Assembly (NCBI RefSeq): GCF_002292295.1
Contig: NZ_DBBS01000014.1
Coordinates: 157,247 to 221,246, forward strand
Reading direction: 5' to 3'
From: Sphingomonas sp. UBA978
GTDB taxonomy: Bacteria > Pseudomonadota > Alphaproteobacteria > Sphingomonadales > Sphingomonadaceae
Length of the DNA stretch: 64,000 nt
How positions within the stretch are numbered: the stretch's first letter is position 1; every line of letters begins with the position of its first letter. Positions 1 through 8,567 of the stretch are shown here, in pieces. The position numbers were made by a program, and so were the translations under genes. The notes beneath the pieces are model-generated. The model was given only the letters and a program-made list of their open reading frames with translations. It searched no databases and was not told where the DNA came from.

Positions 1-332
1 TGGACGAGCGGCTGGCCCGCCGTCACGTCCATGAAGTCGCGGACATAGACCTGCGTGACATAGCCCGAGACCTGCGGCGCGATCACCGTGGTGCGGCCGC
101 GGACATAGGCGTTGTCGGTCGACTGATAGGCGTTGGCGAAGGGCGGCAGACGCCACGCCGCGAGCACCGCGAGCACGCCGCCGAGCGCGAGCGCGACGAT
201 GACGAACAAGGCGGTGCGGCTGGGCGGCCGCGGGCGCCAGCCGGAGCCGGCGGGGTCGCTCGGCGGGGTGGCCGCGGCCTGCGCTTCCTCGGTGGCGGGG
301 ACGGGATCGACGGGGCTGCGGCTGTCAGTCAT
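1..332 (-). CDS. HlyD/EmrA-type efflux adaptor, N-terminal part (cut by window edge)
   Basis: Only the first 110 residues lie in the window; the rest runs off the left edge. The start is ATG at 332, 9 bp after the stop of the MFS gene, so the two are probably co-transcribed. Residues 1-40 are a Pro/Ala-rich cytoplasmic tail, 41-60 a single membrane helix, then comes the typical opening of the periplasmic barrel (STDNAYVRGRTTVIAPQVSG). Proteins of this family link an inner-membrane pump to an outer-membrane channel. Family assignment is secure; substrate unknown. Confidence 0.85.
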   Translation of the reverse strand, partial: MTDSRSPVDPVPATEEAQAAATPPSDPAGSGWRPRPPSRTALFVIVALALGGVLAVLAAWRLPPFANAYQSTDNAYVRGRTTVIAPQVSGYVTQVYVRDFMDVTAGQPLV

Positions 333-341
333 CGTTGGCGG

Positions 342-2000
342 TCATGCTGGGGTCCCGGCGAGGGCGGCGCGTCGTTCCCGGCGCGCGCGGCGGATCATGA
401 GGAAGAGGAGGTAACAGAAGGTCAGCGCGGCGAGCAGCGCGATCAGGCGGAAGACGTCGTCATAGGCGAGCACGTTCGCCTCGCGCGTCGCGGTCTGCGA
501 CAGGATCGCGCCGCCCTCCGCGCTGCGCAAGGCGGGGTCGCCGACGACGCGCGACACCGAAGCGCCGCCCGCCGCCAGCCGCTGCGCGACGATCGGGTCG
601 GTCGGGTCGATGCCCTGCACCAGCGCGGCGCTGTTCGCCTTTTCCCGGATCACCTGATAGCTGCCGAGCAGCGCGGTGCCGGCGAGGCCGCCGATCGAGT
701 TTATCATGCCGAACAGGGCGATGAAGCTGATGATGTGGCCCGAGCCCTTCTGGAGTGCGCGCGTCATGCCGAACAGGAGCGCGGGGCCGAGGAAGTAGGT
801 GGCGGCGAAGGCGATCAGCGCCTGCGTCACGTACATCTGCGGCGCGCGCGTGAGGCTGGTAGCGTGGCTGTCGATGAACGCGGCGACGGCGACGAGGCCG
901 ATCGCGAGCATGATCGGATGCGCCAGCCGGGTGACGTCGAGCGTCACCGCGCTGAGGATGACGCCGGCGACCGAGGCGATGAAGATGATCGTGAAGAACA
1001 GCACGAGCTGGTCGTTGTTCTGGCCCAGAATGGTGAGCAGGCCGACCGCGGCATAGGTCTGTTCGGACAGGACGATGCGCGCCATGATCGTGACGATCGT
1101 GAAGCGGACGATATCGGCGCTGCCCAGCCAGCGGGTGTTGAGCAGCGGATTGACGCGGTGATGCTCGATGTAGAGCGCCGCGCCGAGCATCGGGATCGCG
1201 GCGATCAGCGCCCAGCCGATCCATGGCGCATTGGTCCACCAGACGATGCGGCCCAGCCCGAGCACCGCGGCGAACAGTGCCATCGCGCCGGCGAACAGGA
1301 CGAAGGTGAGGAAATCGAGCCGTTCGAACGCCTTCGACCGCGTCGTCGGCGGCAGGCGGAGCAAGGCGACGGCGGCGAGGCTGAGCAACGCCAGCCCCAG
1401 TTCGAACAGGTAGAGCGTGCGCCATTGCGACATGGCGAGCAGGTCGGGCGAGAACAGCCGGGCGAGCGGCGTCGCGCATTGCGGGATGCCGATGCCGACC
1501 ACCACCGCCTTCAGCCGCCATTTGAGCGGCAGCGCCTGCATCATGTAATAGAGGCACAGGCTGGTGACGGCGGCGCCGGCCATGCCGCTGGCGGCGCGGA
1601 CGAGGATGGCGGTGTCGAAGCCGCGGACGAACAGGTGGCCGAAGGTCAGCGCGGCATAGATGCTGAGGAAGATCATCGCGAAGGGCCGGAGGCCATATTG
1701 CGCGCGGAACTTGATGAGCAGCAGGTTGATGCTGACGTTGGTCATCACATAGACCGTCGGCAGCCATGCGATCTCCGCCGGGTCGAGGCCCAGCGCGCCC
1801 TGCAACGTATAGGTGTTGGCGGAGATGAGCGCGTTGCCGAAGCCGCCGGTCAGCCCGAGCAGCACCGCGATCACGCCATAGGCGATGCGGTGGCGCGTCC
1901 GGTGCTCCACCGAGCCGGGCGAACCGGGAATCGCCGGGACCTCGTGGGGCAGGAAGTCCCAATGTTCTTCGGACAGGAAACGGCGCAGCCGGGCGAGCAT
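342..2000 (-). CDS. MFS efflux transporter (DHA2-like)
   Basis: A 552-residue polytopic inner-membrane protein with many hydrophobic segments and a long soluble N-terminus (about residues 1-35). Length and the adaptor gene directly downstream fit a DHA2-type (drug:H+ antiporter-2) pump of a two-part MFS/HlyD efflux system. ATG 2000 is chosen because TAGGA lies about 6 nt upstream. The frame is open far upstream of this ATG, but there it only shadows the glycosyltransferase and glucosidase genes. Specific substrate cannot be told from sequence. Confidence 0.85.
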   Translation of the reverse strand: MLARLRRFLSEEHWDFLPHEVPAIPGSPGSVEHRTRHRIAYGVIAVLLGLTGGFGNALISANTYTLQGALGLDPAEIAWLPTVYVMTNVSINLLLIKFRAQYGLRPFAMIFLSIYAALTFGHLFVRGFDTAILVRAASGMAGAAVTSLCLYYMMQALPLKWRLKAVVVGIGIPQCATPLARLFSPDLLAMSQWRTLYLFELGLALLSLAAVALLRLPPTTRSKAFERLDFLTFVLFAGAMALFAAVLGLGRIVWWTNAPWIGWALIAAIPMLGAALYIEHHRVNPLLNTRWLGSADIVRFTIVTIMARIVLSEQTYAAVGLLTILGQNNDQLVLFFTIIFIASVAGVILSAVTLDVTRLAHPIMLAIGLVAVAAFIDSHATSLTRAPQMYVTQALIAFAATYFLGPALLFGMTRALQKGSGHIISFIALFGMINSIGGLAGTALLGSYQVIREKANSAALVQGIDPTDPIVAQRLAAGGASVSRVVGDPALRSAEGGAILSQTATREANVLAYDDVFRLIALLAALTFCYLLFLMIRRARRERRAALAGTPA

Positions 2001-2032
2001 CGCCGTCCTATAAACGCAAATATCGCGCGCGG

Positions 2033-3040
2033 TCAGCCGCCTAAGATCGAATCGTAGAGCGCGATATAGCGATCGGCCATGCGTTCGACGCTGAACCGTT
2101 CCGCAACGGCGGCCCGGCAGGCGGCGCGGTCGATCTCCGGCAGGCGCGCGACCGCGGCGATCGCCTCCTCGACGCTGTCGACCAGGAAGCCGGTGACGCC
2201 GTCCTCGATCAGTTCGGGCATCGATCCGCGGTCGATCGCGATGACGGGGGTGCCGCAGGCCATCGCCTCGATCACCGACAGGCCGAAGGGTTCGTCGAAG
2301 TTGATGAGGTGGAGCAGCGCGGCGGCCTTGCCGAGCGCAGCGGTACGTTCGTCGCCGCCGACCGCGCCGGGGTGGCTGATACGGTCGCCGAGATGGGGGA
2401 CGACGCTGCGCTCGTAATAGCCCTGATCCTGGACGATGCCGTACATGGCGAGGTCGCGGCCGGTCGCCTGCGCGACCGCGATGGCTTCGGCGGCGCCCTT
2501 GTCGGGGTGCATGCGGCCGAAGAAGAGGAGGTCGTCGCTGCCTGTCGCGTCGAAGGGGAATTCGTCGAGGACGATGCCATGGTGGATCGTCGCGGCGTAG
2601 TTCAGTTTCGGCGAGCGGTCGGCCTCGCTGATCGCGACGTAATGCACGCGGTCCTGATAGGGCTGGTACATCGGCAGGATGCGGTCGGACGAGAAGCCGT
2701 GGATGGTGGTGACCATCGGCGTATCGACGAGGTGCGCGAAGGCATGGGCGGGGAAGTCGGCCTGGTTGTGGATCAGGTCGAATTCCTGCGCGCGCTCGAA
2801 CAGATGCGCGAGGTGGCGGAATTCCCAGACCTTGGCGTCGACGCTGGGGTCTTCGGAATAGGGCGCGGGGACGACCGCGGCGAGGGTGCCGGCGGTGAGG
2901 CTGTCCTGCGTGGCGAAGAGCGTGACGTCGACGCCCCGCCGCACCAGCGCTTCGGTGAGCAAGCTGGTGACGAGCTCCCACGGGCCATAGTGGCGCGGCG
3001 GGGTGCGCCACGAAATGGGGGCGAGCATCGCGATTTTCAT
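2033..3040 (-). CDS. Glycosyltransferase family 4
   Basis: A 335-residue GT-B fold protein. The N-terminal Rossmann half starts MKIAMLAPISWRTPPRHYG, the donor-binding half carries FFGRMHPDKG and the E-x7-E-type motif in FDEPFGLSVIEAMACGTPVI. It would transfer a sugar from a nucleotide-sugar donor in the cytoplasm. It is the last gene of the GH130-GH13-GT4 set, 9 bp after the glucosidase stop, so a shared transcript is likely. No clear Shine-Dalgarno sequence precedes ATG 3040. Acceptor and product are unknown; the context suggests oligosaccharide or compatible-solute metabolism. Confidence 0.85.
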   Translation of the reverse strand: MKIAMLAPISWRTPPRHYGPWELVTSLLTEALVRRGVDVTLFATQDSLTAGTLAAVVPAPYSEDPSVDAKVWEFRHLAHLFERAQEFDLIHNQADFPAHAFAHLVDTPMVTTIHGFSSDRILPMYQPYQDRVHYVAISEADRSPKLNYAATIHHGIVLDEFPFDATGSDDLLFFGRMHPDKGAAEAIAVAQATGRDLAMYGIVQDQGYYERSVVPHLGDRISHPGAVGGDERTAALGKAAALLHLINFDEPFGLSVIEAMACGTPVIAIDRGSMPELIEDGVTGFLVDSVEEAIAAVARLPEIDRAACRAAVAERFSVERMADRYIALYDSILGG

Positions 3041-3049
3041 CGAACGGGC

Positions 3050-4642
3050 TTAGCGGGTTACGCGGAGGATGACAGCCTCGTTCGGGGCGAGCGTGTAGGG
3101 TGCGCGGTCGGTCCCGGTAGGACGTTGTTCCTCTCTCGAGGAGTGAGAGGCAGGGAGGGTGGTCAGCAGCGTTTCGCCGGGCGGGAGGGGGACGGTCTGT
3201 TCGGTCGCGCCCATGTTGAGAGCGATGACGATGCGTTCGTCGCCATGGGTGCGTTCGTAGGCGAGGACGTCGCCCTCGGCCTCGATCAGGCGGAATTCGC
3301 CGATCGCGAGCGCGGCATGCTTGCGGCGCAGGGCGAGCAGGTCGTGGTGCAGCGTCAGCATGGCGTTGTGCGCGGCGACGTTGCGGGTCGGCCAGTCCGG
3401 ATTGAGCGGCAGCCATGGTTCGGCGGTGGAGAAGCCGGCGTGCGCGCTGGCGTTCCACGGCATCGGCGTGCGGACGGGATCGCGGCCGAGGCCGAGGCCG
3501 GGTTCGCGCAGCTCGCGCGGGTCCTGCACCCGGTCCGCCGGAATGGCGACGTCGGTCAGGCCGATCTCGTCGCCGTAATAAAGCGTCGGCGTGCCGCGGA
3601 GGGTGAGGAGCAGCACCGCGGCGACGCGCGCCTGCGCCGCCCCGACGCGGGTGGCGATGCGCGGGCGGTCGTGGTTGCCGAGCACCCAATTGGGCCAGCC
3701 GCCGGGGGGCAAAGCGGCTTCATAGTCGGCGATCATCCGCGCGAGGTCGCGCGCGTGCCACGGCGCGTCGATCAGCTGGAAGTTGAAGGGCAGGTGCACC
3801 TCGGGCGCGACGAGGCCGTAATAGTGCATCAGCCGTTCGATCGGCAGATAGATCTCGCCGATCAGGACGCGGTCGCCGGGGTAGGAATCGGCGATGGCGC
3901 GCATCTCCGCGGCGATGGCGTGGACCTCGGGCTGGTCGGTGGAATGGAGCTGGAGGACGGCGTGCATCCCGCCCATGTCCGGCCGATAGGCGGGGTTGGC
4001 CGGATTATCGGGAAAGCCCTCGTGCTTGACCATGTGCCAGAGCACGTCGATGCGGAAGCCGTCGACGCCGCGGTCGAACCAGAAGCGCAGCACGTCCATC
4101 ATGGCGGCGCGCGGGTCGGGGTTGCGCCAGTTGAGGTCGGCCTGTTCCTTCAGGAAGGCGTGGTAGTAATATTGGCCGGTGGTGGCGTCATATTCCCATG
4201 CCGAACCGCCGAAGTCACTGATCCAGTTGTTGGGCGGGCCGCCATCTGCGGCGGGATCGCGCCAGATGTACCAGTCGCGTTTCGGGTTGTCGCGCGACGC
4301 TCGGCTCTCCCGAAACCACGGATGATCGGTCGAGCTGTGGTTGGGGACGAAATCGAGCAGCAGCTTCAGGCCGCGGGCATGGGCGGCGGCGAGGAGGGCG
4401 TCGAAATCGGCAAGCGTGCCGAAGCGCGGGTCGACGTCGCAATAATCGGCGACGTCATAGCCGAAGTCGCGCATCGGCGAGGGGAAGATCGGCGAAATCC
4501 AGACCGCGTCGACCCCCAGCGCGACGAGATGATCGAGCCGCGCCTCGATCCCCCTGAGATCGCCGATGCCGTCGCCGTCGCTGTCCTGGAACGAGCGCGG
4601 ATAGACCTGATAGATCGTGCCCGACTGCCACCATGCGGTCAT
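3050..4642 (-). CDS. GH13 alpha-glucosidase / oligo-1,6-glucosidase-like
   Basis: 530 residues with all four GH13 conserved regions in order: DFVPNHSS (97-104), GFRIDVLWH with nucleophile D199, GEIYLP with acid/base E263, and LGNHDRPR with H324-D325. The QDSDGDGIGDLRGI calcium-loop-type segment near residue 19 is typical of alpha-glucosidases of the oligo-1,6-glucosidase/trehalulose group. No signal peptide, so it should act in the cytoplasm on short alpha-glucosides. Its ATG overlaps the GH130 stop by ATGA. Residues just before the C-terminal end (SHSSREEQRP) look like an insertion in the last beta-domain. Exact linkage preference is not readable. Confidence 0.92.
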   Translation of the reverse strand: MTAWWQSGTIYQVYPRSFQDSDGDGIGDLRGIEARLDHLVALGVDAVWISPIFPSPMRDFGYDVADYCDVDPRFGTLADFDALLAAAHARGLKLLLDFVPNHSSTDHPWFRESRASRDNPKRDWYIWRDPAADGGPPNNWISDFGGSAWEYDATTGQYYYHAFLKEQADLNWRNPDPRAAMMDVLRFWFDRGVDGFRIDVLWHMVKHEGFPDNPANPAYRPDMGGMHAVLQLHSTDQPEVHAIAAEMRAIADSYPGDRVLIGEIYLPIERLMHYYGLVAPEVHLPFNFQLIDAPWHARDLARMIADYEAALPPGGWPNWVLGNHDRPRIATRVGAAQARVAAVLLLTLRGTPTLYYGDEIGLTDVAIPADRVQDPRELREPGLGLGRDPVRTPMPWNASAHAGFSTAEPWLPLNPDWPTRNVAAHNAMLTLHHDLLALRRKHAALAIGEFRLIEAEGDVLAYERTHGDERIVIALNMGATEQTVPLPPGETLLTTLPASHSSREEQRPTGTDRAPYTLAPNEAVILRVTR

Positions 4643-5751
4643 GCGAACAGCCCCTTCGAGAGGCGGGTCATGCGGCAGGCGAGATCCGCCTCGCCGCTGG
4701 CGACGAGATAAGCGTCGCCGGTGTCGACGAGGCCGGTCGAGAAGACGACCGGGGTCGGCAGGTACATCTGGTGCGCGATCGGGGCGGTAAGCGCGGGGTT
4801 CGCCTCGAGCAGCGGTACGTCGTCCTCAATGCGCAGGATCTGCGCGGGATCGTCGCGGTCGAGCAAGGCCCAGAAGCTGCGGTAGATGCCGACGCTCTCC
4901 TGCGCCTCGACGCCGTGATAGATCATCAGCCAGCCGTCGGAGGTAAGGATCGGCTGGGTGCCGCCGCCGATCTTCATCGCCGAGCGCGACGCCTTGCGGG
5001 CGCGCAGGCCGGGGGCGTCGAGCGGTTTCCAGTGGAGCGCGTCGGGGGATTCCGCGAAGTTGATCGAGGGGCCGCCGACCCAGGGGCTGTCGGGCGGATA
5101 GGCGAAATAGACCTCGCCCAGCGGGCGGGTGAGGGCCATGAACCGGTCGCCCACCAGTCCTTCGAACAGGATCATGTCCTTGTTCTGGTGGTCGAGGACG
5201 ATCCCCTCCAGCCGGTAATGCAGCCCGTCGCGCGAGGTGTGGAGCGTGGTGCAATGGCGTTCGGCGCCGACCGAGCAGGTGGTCATGTACCAGAGGTCGC
5301 CGATGCGGGTGATGCGGGCGTCCTCGACGCCATAGCATTGGTAGCCGGCGGCGGGCTCGATCGCGGCGTCGTAATGGATCGCGACGATGGTTTCGCCGGC
5401 GGGATCGAGCTCGACCGGGAGCAGCCACGAGAGCGAGGTGAGCGCGAGGATGCGGTGGCGGCTGCCCTTCAGTTCGAACTGGCGGGGATCGGTCATGTCG
5501 ACCCGGTCGAGCGGCCAGGCGTCGAGGACATAGCCTGCGGGCGTCCAGCGGATCGCATGCGCATGATCGTCGCGGACCGGTTGGGACAGCGCCTCGGCGA
5601 TGCGGACCATCAGCAGCAGGTTGCCGTTGGGCAGCCGGGTGAAGCCGGGATTGAACGCGCCGAGGACATAGGTCGGCTCGGCGATGCCGCGGCGGAGCGG
5701 CGAGCGGGTGAGGTCGACGTGGTCGGGGGTGAAGATCAGCGCGTCATGCAT
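4639..5751 (-). CDS. GH130 family glycoside phosphorylase/hydrolase
   Basis: 370 residues, five-bladed propeller family GH130. The family's proton-donor motif appears as GVEDARI (141-147; D144). GH130 members mostly phosphorolyse or hydrolyse beta-mannosides, with inversion. There is no signal peptide, so a cytoplasmic role is expected. It is the first gene of a three-gene minus-strand operon with a GH13 glucosidase and a GT4 transferase. The pairing of a mannoside-type and an alpha-glucoside-type enzyme is unusual, and I cannot tell the natural substrate. A second, distant GH130 lies at 29642-30922. Confidence 0.88.
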   Translation of the reverse strand: MHDALIFTPDHVDLTRSPLRRGIAEPTYVLGAFNPGFTRLPNGNLLLMVRIAEALSQPVRDDHAHAIRWTPAGYVLDAWPLDRVDMTDPRQFELKGSRHRILALTSLSWLLPVELDPAGETIVAIHYDAAIEPAAGYQCYGVEDARITRIGDLWYMTTCSVGAERHCTTLHTSRDGLHYRLEGIVLDHQNKDMILFEGLVGDRFMALTRPLGEVYFAYPPDSPWVGGPSINFAESPDALHWKPLDAPGLRARKASRSAMKIGGGTQPILTSDGWLMIYHGVEAQESVGIYRSFWALLDRDDPAQILRIEDDVPLLEANPALTAPIAHQMYLPTPVVFSTGLVDTGDAYLVASGEADLACRMTRLSKGLFA

Positions 5752-5785
5752 AGGGGGCGTAGCGCTGCGGGCGCGTCGTGGTTCC

Positions 5786-5884
5786 GTCCTGCCGTGGCCG
5801 GCGTCGGCAGGACGAGGGGGCTTCCACGCCGGATCGCGGTCGTGGAAGCCCGCCGGTCGCCTCCCCGTGCCGGGGAGGCGTTTT
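5786..5884. repeat. Three consecutive hairpins between the porin and GH130 genes
   Basis: Three perfect stem-loops follow each other: 9-bp stem 5786-5794/5805-5813, 11-bp stem 5818-5828/5841-5851, 9-bp stem 5858-5866/5872-5880. The last is followed by TTTT on the plus strand (5881-5884), whereas the adjacent gene that ends here is on the minus strand, so it is not a textbook terminator for that gene. The set probably stabilises the 3' end of the porin mRNA or limits read-through into the GH130 operon. Confidence 0.6.
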
Positions 5885-5887
5885 GCG

Positions 5888-6736
5888 TCAGAAAGCCGCG
5901 GTCAGCGAGAAGACGGCGGTGGCGCCGGCGATCGTGCCGACCCCGTCCTGGCCCTTGCTGAAGCTCGGCTGCAGATAGGCCGATTCGCGCTTGCTGATGT
6001 CGGTGTCGGTATAGGCGACGCCGACGGTCAGCGGCGTGCCGGCGATCGCATAGTCGGCACCGAGCAGCCAGTCGGCATATTCGCCGGTCGGCGCGACGCT
6101 GGTCGCGAACGGACCGAGCCCGTCATTGCCCTTCGAATAGCCGAAATGTGCCTTCAGCGTCAGGCCGGTGTTGGGCACCGCGCTGCTGATGTCGCCCCAG
6201 ACGTAGAGGTTGTCGTTCTTGTCGCCGGGCTTGGTATAGACGCCGTTCGCCGCGGCGGTGCCGTTGGCGTACCACGCGCCGAGCGCTTCCTGCTTGGGCG
6301 CATAGGCGACGCCGGCGGTCAGGCCGACCGGTCCGAGCGTGCCGGACAGCTTGGCATAGGGTTCGATGAAGTCGGTGTTGTCGAAGCCGCCCGGATACAT
6401 ATACCAGGTCGCGCCGACGTCGAGCGTGCCGCCGCCGACCGGGACCTTGTAGCCCGCGATCAGGTCGAGTTCCATGTTGGCGCCGCCGAACGTGCCCCAG
6501 CCGGCGAGGTTCGAACCCCAGGTACCGATGTAGAGGCCGCTTTCGTGCGCGATGGTCAGGCCGCCCTGGACGGCGAGCTGCTTGTCGCTCTGCGACACGC
6601 CGCGGAAGCGATAGTCGGAGACGATGCCGACGCTGCCGGTGACGGTGACCGGCTTGGGTGGTGCGGTTTCCTGCGCGGCGGCGGGAACGGCGATCAAGGC
6701 TGCGAGCGATGCTGCGGCCAGGCTGAGATACTTCAT
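5888..6736 (-). CDS. TorF-family putative porin
   Basis: 282 residues with a clear signal peptide (MKYLSLAAASLAALIAVPAAAQ) and then beta-strand-rich sequence full of aromatic/Gly alternation (SVGIVSDYRFRGVSQSDKQ), ending in a terminal Phe (AAF) as expected for an outer-membrane barrel. It matches the TorF/Gcw_chp proteins of proteobacteria, of unknown substrate. In other genomes such genes often sit beside nitrogen-regulation genes; none is seen here. ATG 6736 is preferred over more distal starts because of the signal peptide and the AAAGGGG element upstream. Confidence 0.85.
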   Translation of the reverse strand: MKYLSLAAASLAALIAVPAAAQETAPPKPVTVTGSVGIVSDYRFRGVSQSDKQLAVQGGLTIAHESGLYIGTWGSNLAGWGTFGGANMELDLIAGYKVPVGGGTLDVGATWYMYPGGFDNTDFIEPYAKLSGTLGPVGLTAGVAYAPKQEALGAWYANGTAAANGVYTKPGDKNDNLYVWGDISSAVPNTGLTLKAHFGYSKGNDGLGPFATSVAPTGEYADWLLGADYAIAGTPLTVGVAYTDTDISKRESAYLQPSFSKGQDGVGTIAGATAVFSLTAAF

Positions 6737-6765
6737 GGGACCCCTTTCAACGGTTGGAGGGTCCC
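6737..6765 (-). promoter_or_regulatory. Hairpin covering the ribosome-binding site of the TorF-type gene
   Basis: Immediately upstream of ATG 6736 there is a 7-bp inverted repeat, GGGACCC (mRNA 5' side, 6765-6759) against GGGTCCC (6743-6737). The Shine-Dalgarno-like AAAGGGG runs into the 3' arm of the stem. If it folds, the hairpin would mask the ribosome-binding site. Seen in sequence; regulation is inferred. Confidence 0.45.
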
Positions 6766-6899
6766 TCCTGCGTCCGGGCCGCCGGCGCGCTCGCTTCACG
6801 GCTGTGAAGGGGCACCAGTCATTCCCGAACGCCTATTCGCTATCGCAGCATTGTGGCCAAACCTTTGCCTTTTTGTAACGAAACGTTGCTGACCGACGA

Positions 6900-8423
6900 T
6901 CAGTGCGCGAGTGCGGCAGTCTTGCCACGCGCCCCGAACAGCTCGACCGCATCGCCGGCGGCCCGACGCCGCTGGAACCAGTCCTTGATGAGCTCGGCGC
7001 AGGTATGGTCGACCGTCGACAGGTTGGTGACGTCGAGCCGCACCGCCTGGCCCGCCGGCGCCCGCTCCAGCGTGTCGGACAGCTTGGGCAGCGATACGAA
7101 GGTCGCCGAACCCGACAGGTTGATCGCATGCGCGCCGGCATATTCGCCCTCCGACACGTTGAGGCCGAGGCGACGGATGTGCGGGACCAGCTCGAGCATC
7201 GACAGACCGATGCCGACCAGCACGCCGGTCAGAAGGTCCTCGGCGACGACGGTGACCAGCGTCGCTAGCCAGATGAAGGCGGGCAGCGGGCCGTAGTGCG
7301 AGAGCAGGTGGCGGGCATGGCTGAGGCTGACGAGGCGCCAGCCGGTGACGACGAGGATCGCGCCCAGCGCCGCCATCGGGATCTCGCGCAGCAGCCAGGG
7401 CAGCAGCGCGACGAAGCCGAGGATCCAGATGCCGTGGAAGACGGTCGACATCCGGGTGGTCGCGCCCGCCTGCACGTTGGCGGAGGAGCGGACGATGACG
7501 CCGGTCATCGGCAGCGCGCCGGCGAGGCCGCACAGCAGGTTGCCGATGCCCTGCGCGCGCAATTCCTTGTTGTAGTTGGTGCGGACGCCGTCGTGCATGC
7601 GGTCGACCGCGGCGGCGGAGAGCAACGTCTCGGCGCTGGCGATGAAGGCGATGGCGAGCGCGGCGGTGATGATCGCCGGGTCCATCCACTTGGCGAACAG
7701 CTCGGTGCCGGGCAGCGTGATCGCCGAGGCGATCGACTGCGGCACGTTGACGCGGGCGACGTCGAGGCCGAACGCGAGCGCGGCGAAGGTGCCGGCGAGC
7801 ACGCCGACCAGCGCGCCGGGGACGAGCTTCATCGACGCCGGGCGCAGCTTTTCCCAGCCGAGCATGGCGATGATCGTCAGCATGCCGATGCCGAAAGCGA
7901 GTTCGGCGGCCTGGATCGAATCGACCGACAGGCCGAGCAGGCGGCCGGGGGCGGCGGCGAGGTTCTGGAGGCCGCTGGGGAGCGGCTTGGCGTCGAACAG
8001 GACGTGGAACTGGCCGACGACGATCAGCACGCCGATGCCGGCGAGCATGCCGTGGACGACCGCTGGGCTGATCGCGCGGAACCAGCCGCCGAGGCGGGCG
8101 ATGCCGGCGACGACCTGGATCGCACCGGCGAGGATCAGGATCGGGCCGAGCGCGGACAGGCCCTGATCGCGGACGAGTTCGAAGACGACGACGGCGAGGC
8201 CGGCGGCGGGGCCGCTGACCTGCAACGGCGAACCCGCGAGCATGCCGACGACGATGCCGCCGATGATGCCGGTGATGAGGCCCTTTTCGGGCGGCACGCC
8301 GGACGCGACCGCGATGCCCATGCAGAGCGGCATCGCGACGAGGAAGACGACGATCGATGCGGTGAGGTCGCGCGTGACGACCGGCATCGACGGCAATTTG
8401 AGGGCGCTGAGGATCTGGTTCAT
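6900..8423 (-). CDS. SulP family inorganic anion transporter
   Basis: 507 residues. The N-terminal 400 or so residues are the SulP transmembrane domain (opening LTASIVVFLVAMPLCMGIAV, with GITGIIGG-like and QVSGPAAG motifs), and the C-terminal 100 residues form a STAS domain (HAINLSGSATFVSLPKLSD). Family members move sulfate, bicarbonate or other anions, often with Na+ or H+. It lies 144 bp downstream of a histidine kinase gene on the same strand. The substrate cannot be decided here; no carbonic anhydrase gene is adjacent. Confidence 0.92.
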   Translation of the reverse strand: MNQILSALKLPSMPVVTRDLTASIVVFLVAMPLCMGIAVASGVPPEKGLITGIIGGIVVGMLAGSPLQVSGPAAGLAVVVFELVRDQGLSALGPILILAGAIQVVAGIARLGGWFRAISPAVVHGMLAGIGVLIVVGQFHVLFDAKPLPSGLQNLAAAPGRLLGLSVDSIQAAELAFGIGMLTIIAMLGWEKLRPASMKLVPGALVGVLAGTFAALAFGLDVARVNVPQSIASAITLPGTELFAKWMDPAIITAALAIAFIASAETLLSAAAVDRMHDGVRTNYNKELRAQGIGNLLCGLAGALPMTGVIVRSSANVQAGATTRMSTVFHGIWILGFVALLPWLLREIPMAALGAILVVTGWRLVSLSHARHLLSHYGPLPAFIWLATLVTVVAEDLLTGVLVGIGLSMLELVPHIRRLGLNVSEGEYAGAHAINLSGSATFVSLPKLSDTLERAPAGQAVRLDVTNLSTVDHTCAELIKDWFQRRRAAGDAVELFGARGKTAALAH

Positions 8424-8464
8424 ATCGCTGCCTTCGCGAGCGGCGACAGCCGCATCGGGCTGCG

Positions 8465-8483
8465 ATCGTACCGGACGTACGAT
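8465..8483. promoter_or_regulatory. Inverted repeat upstream of the SulP gene
   Basis: Perfect 7-bp arms ATCGTAC (8465-8471) and GTACGAT (8477-8483) around a 5-bp centre, 42 bp before the SulP start, between the kinase stop and SulP. The 19-bp size fits a dimeric regulator site; it has no T-tract, so a terminator is less likely. Confidence 0.4.
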
Positions 8484-8567
8484 GCGGCGGCGCGACGGGA
8501 TTGTTTTATTGTGTTGCCGGTGTTTGCGCGGCGGAACCGGTGGCAGGGCGGGGAGCGGGCCCGGCGA

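Noticed and set aside
2309..4711. 800-codon open frame on the plus strand
   Set aside because: It runs antisense to the glycosyltransferase and glucosidase genes, with Arg/Gly/Asp-biased composition and no domain. GC-rich third positions keep such frames open.
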